A stretch of 64,000 nt of DNA from the NCBI GenBank assembly GCA_021151765.1, contig JAGKWR010000003.1:1-64000 (forward strand), written 5' to 3'. This document shows positions 49,598 to 59,001 of this stretch, one piece after another; the first letter of the stretch is position 1, and every line of letters starts with the position of its first letter. The position numbers were made by a program, and so were the translations under genes. Source of the stretch: Alphaproteobacteria bacterium. Its GTDB lineage: Bacteria; Pseudomonadota; Alphaproteobacteria; Rickettsiales; UBA1997. Under the pieces are notes generated by a model. It did no database searches. It saw nothing but the letters and a program-made list of their open reading frames with translations, and was not told where the DNA came from.

Positions 49598-50119
49598 TTA
49601 AGATTTGATGCAACGTCTTTTATAGCGTACAAAAGCGATACAGCTTATTAAACCAAGGCAGTAAAGCACATTCCAATTAGCCATTGTTAAACCAAGGAAG
49701 AAGAAATTTGGTTCATCGCAACGTACGGTTTTGGCGGCGGCTAAACTTTGTTGTAAATCTTCAATAGTTTCAGCTTGATTGATCTCTTCGGAAGCAGTGC
49801 AAGTTTCTGGTAAGATGAAGATTTTTTTTTCAACACCGCTGTGATAAAAGGCAATTGCCAGATTGGCAATTAAAGCAAAAGTACAAACGTAAAGGGCGAT
49901 TTGTTTAGATTTTTCTGATTTGAAATAAGTTAAAGTTAAAGCTACGGCGGCGATCACAACGAAGAACGGCTTGCGTTGGTAATAGCACAAATTGCACGGC
50001 TCAAAACCAAAAATATATTGGGCGGCGTAAGCACTTAAAACAGCTGCTGAGGCGGCTAATCCTAGAAATAATAAAAGATTACGATTAGTAATTTTTCGAA
50101 GCGTAAATTTTGCTAACAT
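49598..50119 (-). CDS. dsbB: Disulfide bond formation protein B
   Basis: DsbB reoxidises DsbA and passes electrons to quinones. The 173-residue protein has four membrane helices. The first periplasmic pair is EPCNLCYYQR near residues 36-45 and the second is formed by PETCTASEE and VRCDEP. This matches the DsbB layout. The start overlaps the end of pgi by seven bases, so the two are coupled. Confidence 0.92.
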   Translation of the reverse strand: MLAKFTLRKITNRNLLLFLGLAASAAVLSAYAAQYIFGFEPCNLCYYQRKPFFVVIAAVALTLTYFKSEKSKQIALYVCTFALIANLAIAFYHSGVEKKIFILPETCTASEEINQAETIEDLQQSLAAAKTVRCDEPNFFFLGLTMANWNVLYCLGLISCIAFVRYKRRCIKS

Positions 50120-51342
50120 TTTTTCTTAAGAATTTTTTTAGCTAAATCCTTGCGCAACTCGACAGCTGGCTGGTCAAACGGGTTAATATTTTTAGCGTAA
50201 GCGATCAAAATAGTTTCAATAAAACATTGCATCATCAAAGCACCTAAAACTTCTTCATCGAGTTTCTTGGTAGCAAAAATTCGAATTGGTAATTTTTTCT
50301 GATTTAAAACTTCGATTGTGGTTTCTTGTTCAACTTTAACGATTTCGCTTAATTTTTTGCCGCCGAAAAGTGTGGGGCATAATTTCAAATCTTTAACTAA
50401 AAAATCGTGAGGGTGATTTTCTAAAGTGACGAAAGTAAAAAATTTATCTTTCGGGCCTTCGAGATAAAGCTGTAATTGGCTGTGTTGGTCAACTGTTCCC
50501 ATCGAGTTAATTGGCGTAGAACCAAATCCAGCTTTGCCAAGTGATTCTGCCCAAAGTTGGCGATACCAATCAGTAAAATTTTTCAACGTGTCAATGTACG
50601 GCATGATGACATTGTTGTTAAAGCCTTGCTCGTAAAGGCTTAGCTGCGTGGCACAAGAGCTGATGATTGAGTCATCTTCAAGAAAATTTTTAACGACTTT
50701 TTGTGCGCCTTGACGAATTTTTTTAGCACTAATTCCGCAAATAATTGCTGGCAACATACCAACTATTGAGAAGCAAGAGTAACGGCCACCAATGTTTGGA
50801 GAATGTTGGGTGATTTCAGCTTTAATTTCGTAGGCGATACGTGAAATTGGGCTTTCGCTTGGTTGGGTGACGAATAAAAATTGTTTGGCAAAGTTTGTGA
50901 TTTTGGCCTTTTTAAATTTTTCGATGACGATTAAAGTTTGGCAAATTGTCTCAATAGTTTCGCCCGATTTACTGATTACTAAGAAGAAAGTTTTAGGGAG
51001 ATCAATTTTGCTTAGCGAGTTTTGGATTGTTTGAGGATCGATTGATTCAAGAAATTCAACTTTATTTTGATCTTTCAAGGCTGCGATTGTTTTGCCACCC
51101 AAGCTTGAACCACCAACTCCAAGAACTAAAACTTTTTCAAAAGGAGCGATTTTTTTAGCTAGTTTGGTAAATAATTTGAGATCATTTTCGTCAAAAACTA
51201 CGCTGATTGGGGCCAGTTTATCTGATTTTATTTCTTGGCGCAAAAGCTTCGCCGCATCTTGGCAATTTTGTAAAATTTTTTTGGAAACAGATTTGCTCGA
51301 AATATTTTTATAGCTTTGAGAATATAAATTTTCCTTTGGCAT
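50113..51342 (-). CDS. pgi: Glucose-6-phosphate isomerase
   Basis: Pgi interconverts glucose-6-phosphate and fructose-6-phosphate. The 409-residue length matches the shorter bacterial form. SIS-type sugar-binding parts are visible as VLGVGGSSLGGKTI and LVISKSGETIETI, and the catalytic region as NIGGRYSCFSIVG. The C-terminal NPFDQPAVELRKDLAKKIL contains the conserved Gln and Lys. dsbB follows with a seven-base overlap. Confidence 0.94.
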   Translation of the reverse strand: MPKENLYSQSYKNISSKSVSKKILQNCQDAAKLLRQEIKSDKLAPISVVFDENDLKLFTKLAKKIAPFEKVLVLGVGGSSLGGKTIAALKDQNKVEFLESIDPQTIQNSLSKIDLPKTFFLVISKSGETIETICQTLIVIEKFKKAKITNFAKQFLFVTQPSESPISRIAYEIKAEITQHSPNIGGRYSCFSIVGMLPAIICGISAKKIRQGAQKVVKNFLEDDSIISSCATQLSLYEQGFNNNVIMPYIDTLKNFTDWYRQLWAESLGKAGFGSTPINSMGTVDQHSQLQLYLEGPKDKFFTFVTLENHPHDFLVKDLKLCPTLFGGKKLSEIVKVEQETTIEVLNQKKLPIRIFATKKLDEEVLGALMMQCFIETILIAYAKNINPFDQPAVELRKDLAKKILKKKC

Positions 51343-51547
51343 TGAGTGAATTTGATCTCGTTAAAGGGAGTTGTGGATTAATTGCTTAGGCATGGATTTT
51401 GATTTTAATTTGTAAAATCGCCAAACATTTTTTGATGAAAGTTATTGTTGTGATTTTTTGTGATTTTTAAAGAAAATGCAGCTTCAAACCTTGTAATCTT
51501 TTTTTCTATTCTTAGATTTCGCGCTCCTTTCGAAAAATTCCAAAAAT

Positions 51548-51622
51548 GGCTGGGTAGCAAAGTGGTAATGCAAGAGCCTGCAAAGCTTTTATGCGTCGGT
51601 TCGATTCCGACCCCGGCCTCCA
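51548..51622 (+). tRNA. tRNA-Cys (anticodon GCA)
   Basis: The acceptor GGCTGGG pairs with CCCGGCC (one T-G pair). The anticodon loop CTGCAAA carries GCA, the T arm has GGTTCGATTCC, and CCA is encoded at 51620-51622. It is 75 nt and single. Confidence 0.95.
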
Positions 51623-51638
51623 TTTTCTCACATCTCTT

Positions 51639-52382
51639 CTAGTTACAAAAATCTTCTCCTTTTTGCATTTCATCTTTTATCGTTAAGCAATAGCTGCGCA
51701 ATCCGTTATTGTAAATTGGACGAGTATTGCGATTTACTTCTGCAATATTTTCTTGTCGCGCTTGTTCTAAGCTGGTGTTTTTGAATTTCATTTTGTAAGC
51801 GGCAATCAACATTCCGGTACGGTCGCGACCGGCATCGCAATGAACATAAATTACGATTGGTTTGTCTGAATTAGCACTGAGTTGCTGATGAATTTTGTTT
51901 AACTCTGCGCTTAGCCAATTTTCGTAATTACTTTTAACAAAAGGCAAAACAGAGTTGGAGGCAGGAAAATACTGCATTGGTAAATAGAGAGACAGCAAAG
52001 AAAAATTATGAAATTCGCCTAAGTTCGGATTTTTTTCGAAGAAATTTTTCTCATCCAAAATAGCGCGAATTTGGTCTAAATCGAGTAAACTGATATCGAC
52101 TAAATGATAATCGGAAAGGGTAGGATGATTATTCTTTTTTAGCTCTTTGTTAAAGTGAGAAGTCAATTCTTCGTAAGCAAAAAAGCTGGTGTCGTTTTTT
52201 TCGACAACAGGATTATTGCCGCGAAATAAGTAATTACCATTTTTGCTATCAACCAGAACAACACGATCTCCGTCAAGCGGCTTATTGTGACGCTGGATTG
52301 TGAAAAGCAGGGCGATAACAACTAATAAAATAATTGCTAGTACAGCGGAAATTTTGATAAAGAGACTTTTTAAACGATTCAT
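51639..52382 (-). CDS. Membrane-anchored dual-specificity-type phosphatase
   Basis: This 247-residue protein has an N-terminal membrane helix (about 7-28) and a phosphatase domain with the catalytic P-loop HCDAGRDRTGM near residues 180-190 (pattern HCxxGxxR[TS]G). The general acid Asp could be in VDISLLDLDQ. With the anchor, the domain is probably periplasmic. It starts one base after eptA stops, so the pair is cotranscribed. A lipid or lipid A phosphate substrate is inferred from that link; protein tyrosine phosphatase activity is the alternative. Confidence 0.85.
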   Translation of the reverse strand: MNRLKSLFIKISAVLAIILLVVIALLFTIQRHNKPLDGDRVVLVDSKNGNYLFRGNNPVVEKNDTSFFAYEELTSHFNKELKKNNHPTLSDYHLVDISLLDLDQIRAILDEKNFFEKNPNLGEFHNFSLLSLYLPMQYFPASNSVLPFVKSNYENWLSAELNKIHQQLSANSDKPIVIYVHCDAGRDRTGMLIAAYKMKFKNTSLEQARQENIAEVNRNTRPIYNNGLRSYCLTIKDEMQKGEDFCN

Positions 52383-52383
52383 A

Positions 52384-53919
52384 TTATTTTTTTATAAATC
52401 CGCGTTTTTCTTCACTGATACTGGTTTTGGCTGAGAATAAATTCAAAATCGTGTCGAAAATATCTTGTTGTTGATATTCTTGACGTTTTTCGATTTGCAC
52501 AGGAATTGAAGATTTAACCAGCAATGGAATGTGCGCTTGTTCTTCTGGCAAGGCAATTCCCGGAGGCATGCCGTGGAAAATACGACCATCTTCGAGCAGA
52601 GACTCTCCGTGATCGGATAAATACATGAAAACGTAAGGAAGTTTCGATTTATCGAGTTCTGAAATGATGTTGCTGACAACGTAATCAACATACAAAATTG
52701 TGTTATCAAACGAGTTGTAGAGTTGATCTTTGCTGCATTGATTAACAACATCGGCGTCTTTGCAAATCGGTTGGAATTTTTGGAATTCTGCGGGGTAACG
52801 TTCATGATAGCTTGGACCGTGGCTGCCGCCGCCCAAATGCAAAACAACAAAATTATATCCTGATTTATATTCCGCTAAATTTTGACGAAGCAACGGGATA
52901 ACATCTTCATCAAAGCAGTTGCCATCGTGGCTGCAATTTTTTACTGCAGTTTCACCAATCGGATCGCAATTATCGTAAAGTGTGTAATTCACATAACATG
53001 CAGTTTTGATGCCGAGTTTTGTAGTTAATCCAACAAGCGTTACGTCATCTTTAGTTAAAATTTGTGGTAAGGCATACAAAGTTGAACCGATTTTGGCGAT
53101 ACCGTTCAAAGCTTGAATTTTTTTGTCTTTTGAAAGTAGCGGATTGGTTGCTTTTTCATAGCCGTAAAGTTGAAAACTTTTTTGACGAGAAGTTTCGCCA
53201 ATTGCTAAAACTACAACTAAATTTTCTGTTTTAGTGATTTCTCCCGTAACATTGATTTCCTTTCTTTTGTGGTCACGATTTGATTTGATTGTGTGTTGTG
53301 CAATGCTGCCCAAGCTTTGTACAATGTTAATTGGAACCAAAGTGTGGAGAATATATTTTTTCGACAAATTGGCGGCACGATGAATGCTTTCAAATTTAGC
53401 ATAAGTGAGGCTGATGCCAATTGTTAAAGTGATCAGAACAATTTTTAGTGAAGTGATGAGGTATTTTTTGGTGTTGTCGAAAGTAATTTCAGTTCGCCAA
53501 ATCAACAAGGAAGGCAGCAGAATCAAGAATAAAAAATAAGGTAACATGCGAAGCGTTAAGAAACCGCCAGCTTCGTTTTTGTCGGTGTTGAATAAATTCA
53601 TCAACATTGTGCGGTCAATCACAACGTTGTATTTCGTCGTGAAGTAAACGGCGGTGCCGCTGCTAATTACAAAAAATAAGGCAAAAAATTTTGCAGTTTT
53701 GCGATGATTCACTAAAGAAAAAAACGCCAAAAATCCACAAAGTCCAATCGTAAAGAACGCCAAAAATCCGCTGTAATCGAGTTGATCTTTGAGGTAAAAC
53801 CATTTGGCTAATTTTTCGAAGTTCAGTCCGTTGTAAATCGTGTAGAGCAAAGTACAGAAAATAAAACAAAAGCGGCTATGCGAAACTTTTATTTTTAAAT
53901 TGGCGAGCTTGTCGAGCAT
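52384..53919 (-). CDS. eptA: Phosphoethanolamine transferase, EptA-like
   Basis: EptA-type enzymes move phosphoethanolamine from phosphatidylethanolamine to lipid A or other surface sugars. The 511-residue protein has about five membrane helices (1-195) and a periplasmic sulfatase-fold domain. The catalytic Thr is in AIGETSRQKSFQLYGY, followed by a cysteine-rich segment (YDNCDPIG, NCSHDGNC) and metal ligands in LHLGGGSHGPSYHERYP and YLSDHGESLLEDG. The presence of this gene predicts a less negative surface and possibly polymyxin tolerance. The phosphatase gene follows immediately. Confidence 0.93.
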   Translation of the reverse strand: MLDKLANLKIKVSHSRFCFIFCTLLYTIYNGLNFEKLAKWFYLKDQLDYSGFLAFFTIGLCGFLAFFSLVNHRKTAKFFALFFVISSGTAVYFTTKYNVVIDRTMLMNLFNTDKNEAGGFLTLRMLPYFLFLILLPSLLIWRTEITFDNTKKYLITSLKIVLITLTIGISLTYAKFESIHRAANLSKKYILHTLVPINIVQSLGSIAQHTIKSNRDHKRKEINVTGEITKTENLVVVLAIGETSRQKSFQLYGYEKATNPLLSKDKKIQALNGIAKIGSTLYALPQILTKDDVTLVGLTTKLGIKTACYVNYTLYDNCDPIGETAVKNCSHDGNCFDEDVIPLLRQNLAEYKSGYNFVVLHLGGGSHGPSYHERYPAEFQKFQPICKDADVVNQCSKDQLYNSFDNTILYVDYVVSNIISELDKSKLPYVFMYLSDHGESLLEDGRIFHGMPPGIALPEEQAHIPLLVKSSIPVQIEKRQEYQQQDIFDTILNLFSAKTSISEEKRGFIKK

Positions 53920-53954
53920 GAGAATTAAGAATTTTGAGCAAATTTTGGTAACTG

Positions 53955-54611
53955 TTATTTTTTTCTTTGAGTGATATTGGGAGCTCTAAGATAAACAGCT
54001 TGTTGAGTTACAGATGTTGTTTGGGAATGATATTTTTTTAACGCTAAAAAAGCGAGTTCGGCGCAATTAACTAAAGAATTTTCTTTGATTGTAAATGCGA
54101 TATTTTTTCTAGAAGCGATTTCCGCGACCAAATCTTTTCCAGAACCGCAAAGAAAGAAGTCGTTTCGCGGTAAAAAGCTTTCTACATCTTCCAATTTTAT
54201 TAGCTGAGATTTGGTAATTTCTTGGTCTTCTTTAAAACTAGCGATGAAAATTTCTCCGATGCCAGCGTCAATGGCGACAAAAACTTCCTGATTTGAGTGG
54301 CGATGAGGGTAATAAATTGCCTCAAGGGCATTGATCAAAATTATGGGTAATTTGGTCGCGACATGGATTGTTTTAGCAACACTCAAGCCGATTCTAACGC
54401 CTGTAAAACTACCTGGCCCTTGAATAGTTGTAACGAGATCTAAGTCTTGATACCAGATGTTGTTTTGGCGCAATAATTTTTCAATTTCGACAACTAGAAG
54501 TTGGGATTGTTGGTTACTTTCATTAATTATTGTTTGGTTGAGAATTTTTTGATCTTCAACCAAAGCGAGTGAAAGTTGATTAGAGCTTGAATCGAAAGCA
54601 AGAACACGCAC
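53955..54611 (-). CDS. tsaB: tRNA threonylcarbamoyladenosine protein TsaB
   Basis: TsaB supports TsaD in making t6A37 on ANN-decoding tRNAs. The 218-residue product has the ASKHA fold with VLAFDSSSNQLSLAL at the start and IQGPGSFTGVRIGLSVAKTI near residues 65-84. The length fits. It lies two bases after apaG, in a minus-strand run gspE/pilB-apaG-tsaB. Confidence 0.95.
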   Translation of the reverse strand: MRVLAFDSSSNQLSLALVEDQKILNQTIINESNQQSQLLVVEIEKLLRQNNIWYQDLDLVTTIQGPGSFTGVRIGLSVAKTIHVATKLPIILINALEAIYYPHRHSNQEVFVAIDAGIGEIFIASFKEDQEITKSQLIKLEDVESFLPRNDFFLCGSGKDLVAEIASRKNIAFTIKENSLVNCAELAFLALKKYHSQTTSVTQQAVYLRAPNITQRKK

Positions 54612-54613
54612 AG

Positions 54614-55081
54614 CTAGTTTATTAGTGATTTAGTATTGGGAATATCGAGTGAGAAAGTAGGAATTTTAACAATAAAAATTTCTCCGTTTTCTCGCTGCAT
54701 TTCGTAGTGTCCACCCATAATTCCGGAAGGATAACGTAAATGAACGCCGCTGTCATATTGGAAAGTTGTATTGGGCAATATTGTCGGTGTTTCTCCGATT
54801 ACTCCTTCGCCGCTCACTTCTTGGACTATTCCTTTTTCGTCAATTATCTTCCAATAGCGTTTTATAAGACGTAGTTTTTCTTTGCTCTGGTTTGTAATAG
54901 AAACGTGATAAGCCCAAATAAAAAGATTGCCCAAGATATTTTGTTGGTAATCAACAAATTCTGGTTTCACGCTGACCTGAACGCCTTGCGTAGATGAGTA
55001 ATAAGGACTTTTGGTAATATCGCCTAAAAGTTCAGGCAATAAACTATCAAGTTGGTTGCTGAATTTTATATTTTGAGTCAT
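54614..55081 (-). CDS. apaG: ApaG-family protein
   Basis: ApaG proteins are single fibronectin-III-like domains, named for the diadenosine tetraphosphate hydrolase operon, with a poorly known role. The 155-residue product has the family core VSITNQSKEKLRLIKRYWKI, GEGVIGETPTILPN and GIMGGHYEM near residues 60-130. An N-terminal extension of about 25 residues (SNQLDSLLPELLGDITKSPY) makes it longer than the usual 125. Confidence 0.92.
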   Translation of the reverse strand: MTQNIKFSNQLDSLLPELLGDITKSPYYSSTQGVQVSVKPEFVDYQQNILGNLFIWAYHVSITNQSKEKLRLIKRYWKIIDEKGIVQEVSGEGVIGETPTILPNTTFQYDSGVHLRYPSGIMGGHYEMQRENGEIFIVKIPTFSLDIPNTKSLIN

Positions 55082-55091
55082 TGTTAATTTT

Positions 55092-56828
55092 TTAGTTCAT
55101 GCGATCTGTCATATCGACTGCGTGCATCAGTTCTGGTAAATCAGTTAAGCCTTCAATGACTTTTTGCAACCCGTCCTCAATCATTGGTATAAAACCGTTC
55201 TTGAGTGCAGTGTGTAAAATTTCTTTTCGACTTGCGGTATTTGATATAAGATCATCAAGCTCACGGTCAACCATCAAAATTTCACAAATAGCAACACGAC
55301 CTTTATAACCACTGCCGTTGCATTTCATGCATCCAACAGCTTTGTAAAGTTTTTGAACGTTGCTGTGGTTTGGTCCAAGAAGTCTTTTTTCGAAAGCATC
55401 AACTGGTTTTTCGGTTTTACAATGAATACAAAGTTTACGAGCAAGACGTTGAGCGATAACGCCAATTAAAGATCCTCCGAGCAAATAATTAGGAACGCCA
55501 ATATTCATCAAACGTGGAATTGCCCCAATAGCGTCGTTAGTGTGCAAGCTGCTGAATACTTGGTGACCAGTCATTGCGGCTTGAATTGCGGTAATTGCCG
55601 TTTCTTGATCACGAATCTCACCAATCAAAATAACGTCAGGATCTTGACGAAGAATAGCTTTTACGCCAGATGCAAAATCTAAGCCAGCTTCGGGTTTTAT
55701 GTTGGATTGGCGAATCAACGGAATGTGATATTCAACCGGATCTTCCAAAGTCATGATATTTTTGTCGATCGAGTTGATCATGCTCAACATCGTGTAAAGT
55801 GTGGTAGTTTTACCAGAACCAGTAGGACCAGTCATGATTATTACTCCTTCCGGGCGTTGGAGCATTTTATTAACCAAGTTACGACTAGTTTGGCTAAATC
55901 CTAGGCTTTCCAAAGAAACGATGGATTGTTTTTCATCCAAAATACGCATTACGATATTTTCGCCATTTATTGTTGGCTGAGTTGAAACACGAAAATCGAT
56001 TTTTCTGCCTAAAATTTCTGAACTAATATGACCATCTTGTGCTCTTCTACTTTCAGCGATATTCATTCCTGAAATGATTTTTAAACGTACTGTAATTGCT
56101 GACCAATAGTCGCGGTGGATAGAACGAATTTGCACCATTTTACCGTCAATACGATAACGAATACGCAAAAACAAAGGCTCCGGTTCAAAGTGAAGATCCG
56201 ATGCACCGCGGTGTACGGCGTCAGTCAAAATCGCGTCAACCAAACGCACCATCGGGCTTCGATAATCGCCGCGCAGTTGATTTTCATCGTTAATGTTTTG
56301 GTGCTTGCTGGACTCAATCTCGCGCAGAATACCTTCAATTGACATCTCATAATCGTAGTACTGGTCAATCGCGTGTAAAATATCAACTTCAGGTACGTAA
56401 GCCGGAATAATTTTAAAATTTGGTGGAAAGTATCTTCTAAGCTGGTCGACCGCAACAATATCGAAAATATCAGCCATGCCGATTGTGATCGAATCTTTAC
56501 TGAATGAAATTGGAATCAACTTGTTGTGAATCGCAAATTCTTTTGGAACTTTTTTAACTAAACGAGCATCGATAATTGAAGATTTGATATCAAATTTAAC
56601 TACACCGGTAGATTCGTTTAGAATTTCACCTAAAGCACCTTCTGAGATAAAACCGAGTTCAACTAAAATAGCGCCAATAGTTTGAGAATTGTTAAGACGC
56701 GCTTGTTCCTTGGTGGCAATTTCTAATTGATCTTCAGAGATTACTTTTTTTTCTAGAAGTTTTGCCCCAATGTCAGAGCTTGTAGAAGGCGACTTGGTTT
56801 TTGCAGCCGTAGTTTCGTTTTTTGTCAT
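55092..56828 (-). CDS. GspE/PilB-type secretion or pilus ATPase
   Basis: This 578-residue hexameric ATPase drives type II secretion or type IV pilus assembly. An N-terminal MshEN domain (about 20-155) is followed by the motor domain. Walker A is GPTGSGKTTTLYTM near 335, the Asp box is in LRQDPDVILIGEIRDQETA, and the His box is in TGHQVFSSLHTNDA. A zinc site is formed by CIHC and CMKC. Other T2SS or pilus genes are not adjacent, so the exact system is open. It heads the run with apaG and tsaB. Confidence 0.93.
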   Translation of the reverse strand: MTKNETTAAKTKSPSTSSDIGAKLLEKKVISEDQLEIATKEQARLNNSQTIGAILVELGFISEGALGEILNESTGVVKFDIKSSIIDARLVKKVPKEFAIHNKLIPISFSKDSITIGMADIFDIVAVDQLRRYFPPNFKIIPAYVPEVDILHAIDQYYDYEMSIEGILREIESSKHQNINDENQLRGDYRSPMVRLVDAILTDAVHRGASDLHFEPEPLFLRIRYRIDGKMVQIRSIHRDYWSAITVRLKIISGMNIAESRRAQDGHISSEILGRKIDFRVSTQPTINGENIVMRILDEKQSIVSLESLGFSQTSRNLVNKMLQRPEGVIIMTGPTGSGKTTTLYTMLSMINSIDKNIMTLEDPVEYHIPLIRQSNIKPEAGLDFASGVKAILRQDPDVILIGEIRDQETAITAIQAAMTGHQVFSSLHTNDAIGAIPRLMNIGVPNYLLGGSLIGVIAQRLARKLCIHCKTEKPVDAFEKRLLGPNHSNVQKLYKAVGCMKCNGSGYKGRVAICEILMVDRELDDLISNTASRKEILHTALKNGFIPMIEDGLQKVIEGLTDLPELMHAVDMTDRMN

Positions 56829-56946
56829 TGCTTTAGCTGAAGAAATTACCTGAAGAATGTTGATTTAGTAGGTGTTGATTCATAATCTTTACGCTATTCT
56901 TTTAATGTCAAGAAAGCTGACTCTCTTTAAAATAATTTGAAAAACT

Positions 56947-58323
56947 ATGTCTGTTGTTGTTCGTTTTGCTCCATCGCCAACTGGTTATTTGCATATTGGT
57001 GGCGCTCGTACCGCTTTGTTTAATTATCTTTTTGCCAAACATAATGGCGGTAAATTTTTACTGCGAATTGAAGATACTGACAAAGAAAGATCAACCGCTG
57101 CGGCAATTGATGCAATATTACAAGGCCTTGACTGGCTTGGTTTGAGTTATGATGACAATTACGTTTTACAATCAAAAAATATCCAGCGTCACACAGAAGT
57201 TGCGCAAAAATTACTTGAAAATGGTCAGGCTTATTTGTGCTACACTTCGGCAGAAGAATTGGAAGAAATGCGCGCTCAAGCTGAAGCTAAAAAAGAAGTT
57301 TTCCGTTTTAAAAGCCCGTGGCGTGATAAATCTCAATCACAAGCTTCAAGCGTTAAACCAGTTGTCAGAATCAAAGCTCCGCTTGAAGGCGAAATGGTGA
57401 TTAATGATTTAGTTCAAGGTGAAATTCGTGTTAAAAATTCTGAACTTGATGATTTGGTAATGTTGCGTTCAGACGGCACACCAACTTACATGATGGCTGT
57501 TGTCGTGGATGATCACGACATGGGAATCACTCACATAATTCGTGGTGACGATCACCTAACTAACGCTTTTCGTCAAAAAGTAATTTACCAAGCGATGAAT
57601 TGGAACGTGCCAGAATTTGCTCATATTCCTTTAATTCACGGAGCTGACGGTGCCAAACTTTCAAAACGTCACGGCGCAACCTCCGTAATTGATTACAAAG
57701 ATATGGGCTATTTGCCAGAAGCGATGCGTAATTATTTACTGCGTCTTGGTTGGTCGCATGGTGATGCTGAAATTATTTCCGATGCGCAAGCAATTGAATG
57801 GTTCAATTTAGAGAAAATCGGCAAGTCGCCTTCGCGCTTTGATTTTGCTAAGCTCAAATCTGTTAACAAACATTACATCAAAGAAAAAAGTGAAGAAGAA
57901 CTTTTGGCTTTAACCAATAATAATGATTTGAACGCCGCGGAAAAAAGCAGATTCTTGCGTGTTGTCAAATTTGCGAAAGAGCGTGCCGAATTACTGGGTG
58001 ATCTTCATAAATCTTTAGAAGTTTATCGCGATAATTTTGTCGCACAATTTGAGGCGGTAGATGCGCAATTAATTGCTGAAAAAAAATCTTTATTATCTGA
58101 CTTGTACAAAGTTTTTGTAGAACTAAATGATTGGTCCCATGACGGCGTGAAAAATTCATTGAATGATTTTGCAACGCAAAAAGGTTTAAAAATCAAAGAT
58201 TTCGGACCAGTTTTACGAGTAGTTTTAACTTTCTCTTCAGCGTCAGCTGGCGGAATTTTTGATGTGGTCGAAATATTGGGAAAGGTTGAAGTCACTTCAC
58301 GAATCAACAATGCAATCAAATAA
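56947..58323 (+). CDS. gltX: Glutamyl-tRNA synthetase
   Basis: GltX charges tRNA-Glu (and in many alphaproteobacteria also tRNA-Gln, here tRNA-Gln TTG at 10981, which then needs GatCAB). The 458-residue protein has the class I HIGH motif in PSPTGYLHIGGARTALFN and the KMSKS equivalent as KLSKRHG near residue 240. No separate glutaminyl enzyme is visible. It is divergent from the GspE/PilB gene. Confidence 0.97.
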   Translation: MSVVVRFAPSPTGYLHIGGARTALFNYLFAKHNGGKFLLRIEDTDKERSTAAAIDAILQGLDWLGLSYDDNYVLQSKNIQRHTEVAQKLLENGQAYLCYTSAEELEEMRAQAEAKKEVFRFKSPWRDKSQSQASSVKPVVRIKAPLEGEMVINDLVQGEIRVKNSELDDLVMLRSDGTPTYMMAVVVDDHDMGITHIIRGDDHLTNAFRQKVIYQAMNWNVPEFAHIPLIHGADGAKLSKRHGATSVIDYKDMGYLPEAMRNYLLRLGWSHGDAEIISDAQAIEWFNLEKIGKSPSRFDFAKLKSVNKHYIKEKSEEELLALTNNNDLNAAEKSRFLRVVKFAKERAELLGDLHKSLEVYRDNFVAQFEAVDAQLIAEKKSLLSDLYKVFVELNDWSHDGVKNSLNDFATQKGLKIKDFGPVLRVVLTFSSASAGGIFDVVEILGKVEVTSRINNAIK

Positions 58324-58326
58324 GTT

Positions 58327-58944
58327 ATGAAAAAATTACTAATTACTTCTGCTGTTTTTTGTGCGATTGCCAATCAATCTTTCGCTAAAGAATTACCACA
58401 AGGTTTCTTTTTGAAACCAGCTGCAACCATTGAATATAGCGGCGTTGGATTAAATAGCGGTTATGATAAAAATTACCGTACCAACAATTTCACCAAGCAA
58501 ATGGCTAATTTTGAAAATATTGCCATCGGTGGAAATTTGCGCGTGCACAAAAATTTGGGTTTCAACCTTAATTGGTATCAAGGTGCTTTAGTCGATCATT
58601 CAGTACATAATGTTGGATATTTGAACTACAGAGCGACGCAAAAATTCAGCCAATTCAACGTTTCAGCACTTGCTTATGTTCCAGCCAATGAAATGATTGA
58701 CTTGTTTGCCGAAGCTGGTTTGGCGGACATCGACGGTAAATTAAGCTACGTTACCAACTCTGGTTCATCAGTTAGTCAAAAATCACACCAAACACTTGGT
58801 TTTTATGGTTTGGGTTTCCAATTCAAACCATGTAACGATTCAGATGATTCAATTCGTGTGAGTTTCCAAAAATATGCTGGCAAGTTAGGTTTGCTTGACG
58901 CTAACTACTCAACAGTCCGTCTAGGCTACGTCAAAGCCTTCTAA
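58327..58944 (+). CDS. Outer-membrane beta-barrel protein
   Basis: This 205-residue protein has a signal peptide (MKKLLITSAVFCAIANQSFA) and alternating strands throughout. Examples are NIAIGGNLRVHKNLGFNLNW and FNVSALAYVPANEMIDLFAEAG; it ends in STVRLGYVKAF with the C-terminal Phe typical of barrels. It resembles small porin-like or OmpW/Omp25-type proteins in layout, but no exact family is claimed. It starts three bases after gltX. Confidence 0.78.
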   Translation: MKKLLITSAVFCAIANQSFAKELPQGFFLKPAATIEYSGVGLNSGYDKNYRTNNFTKQMANFENIAIGGNLRVHKNLGFNLNWYQGALVDHSVHNVGYLNYRATQKFSQFNVSALAYVPANEMIDLFAEAGLADIDGKLSYVTNSGSSVSQKSHQTLGFYGLGFQFKPCNDSDDSIRVSFQKYAGKLGLLDANYSTVRLGYVKAF

Positions 58945-59001
58945 TTTTTATTTTTATAGTTTCTCGGAAAGCCTTCCAAAATCTTTAAACATGAACTTTT
59001 C

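Noticed and set aside
58945..59001. SAM riboswitch upstream of metK
   Set aside because: The gap is only 57 bases and shows no multi-helix structure.
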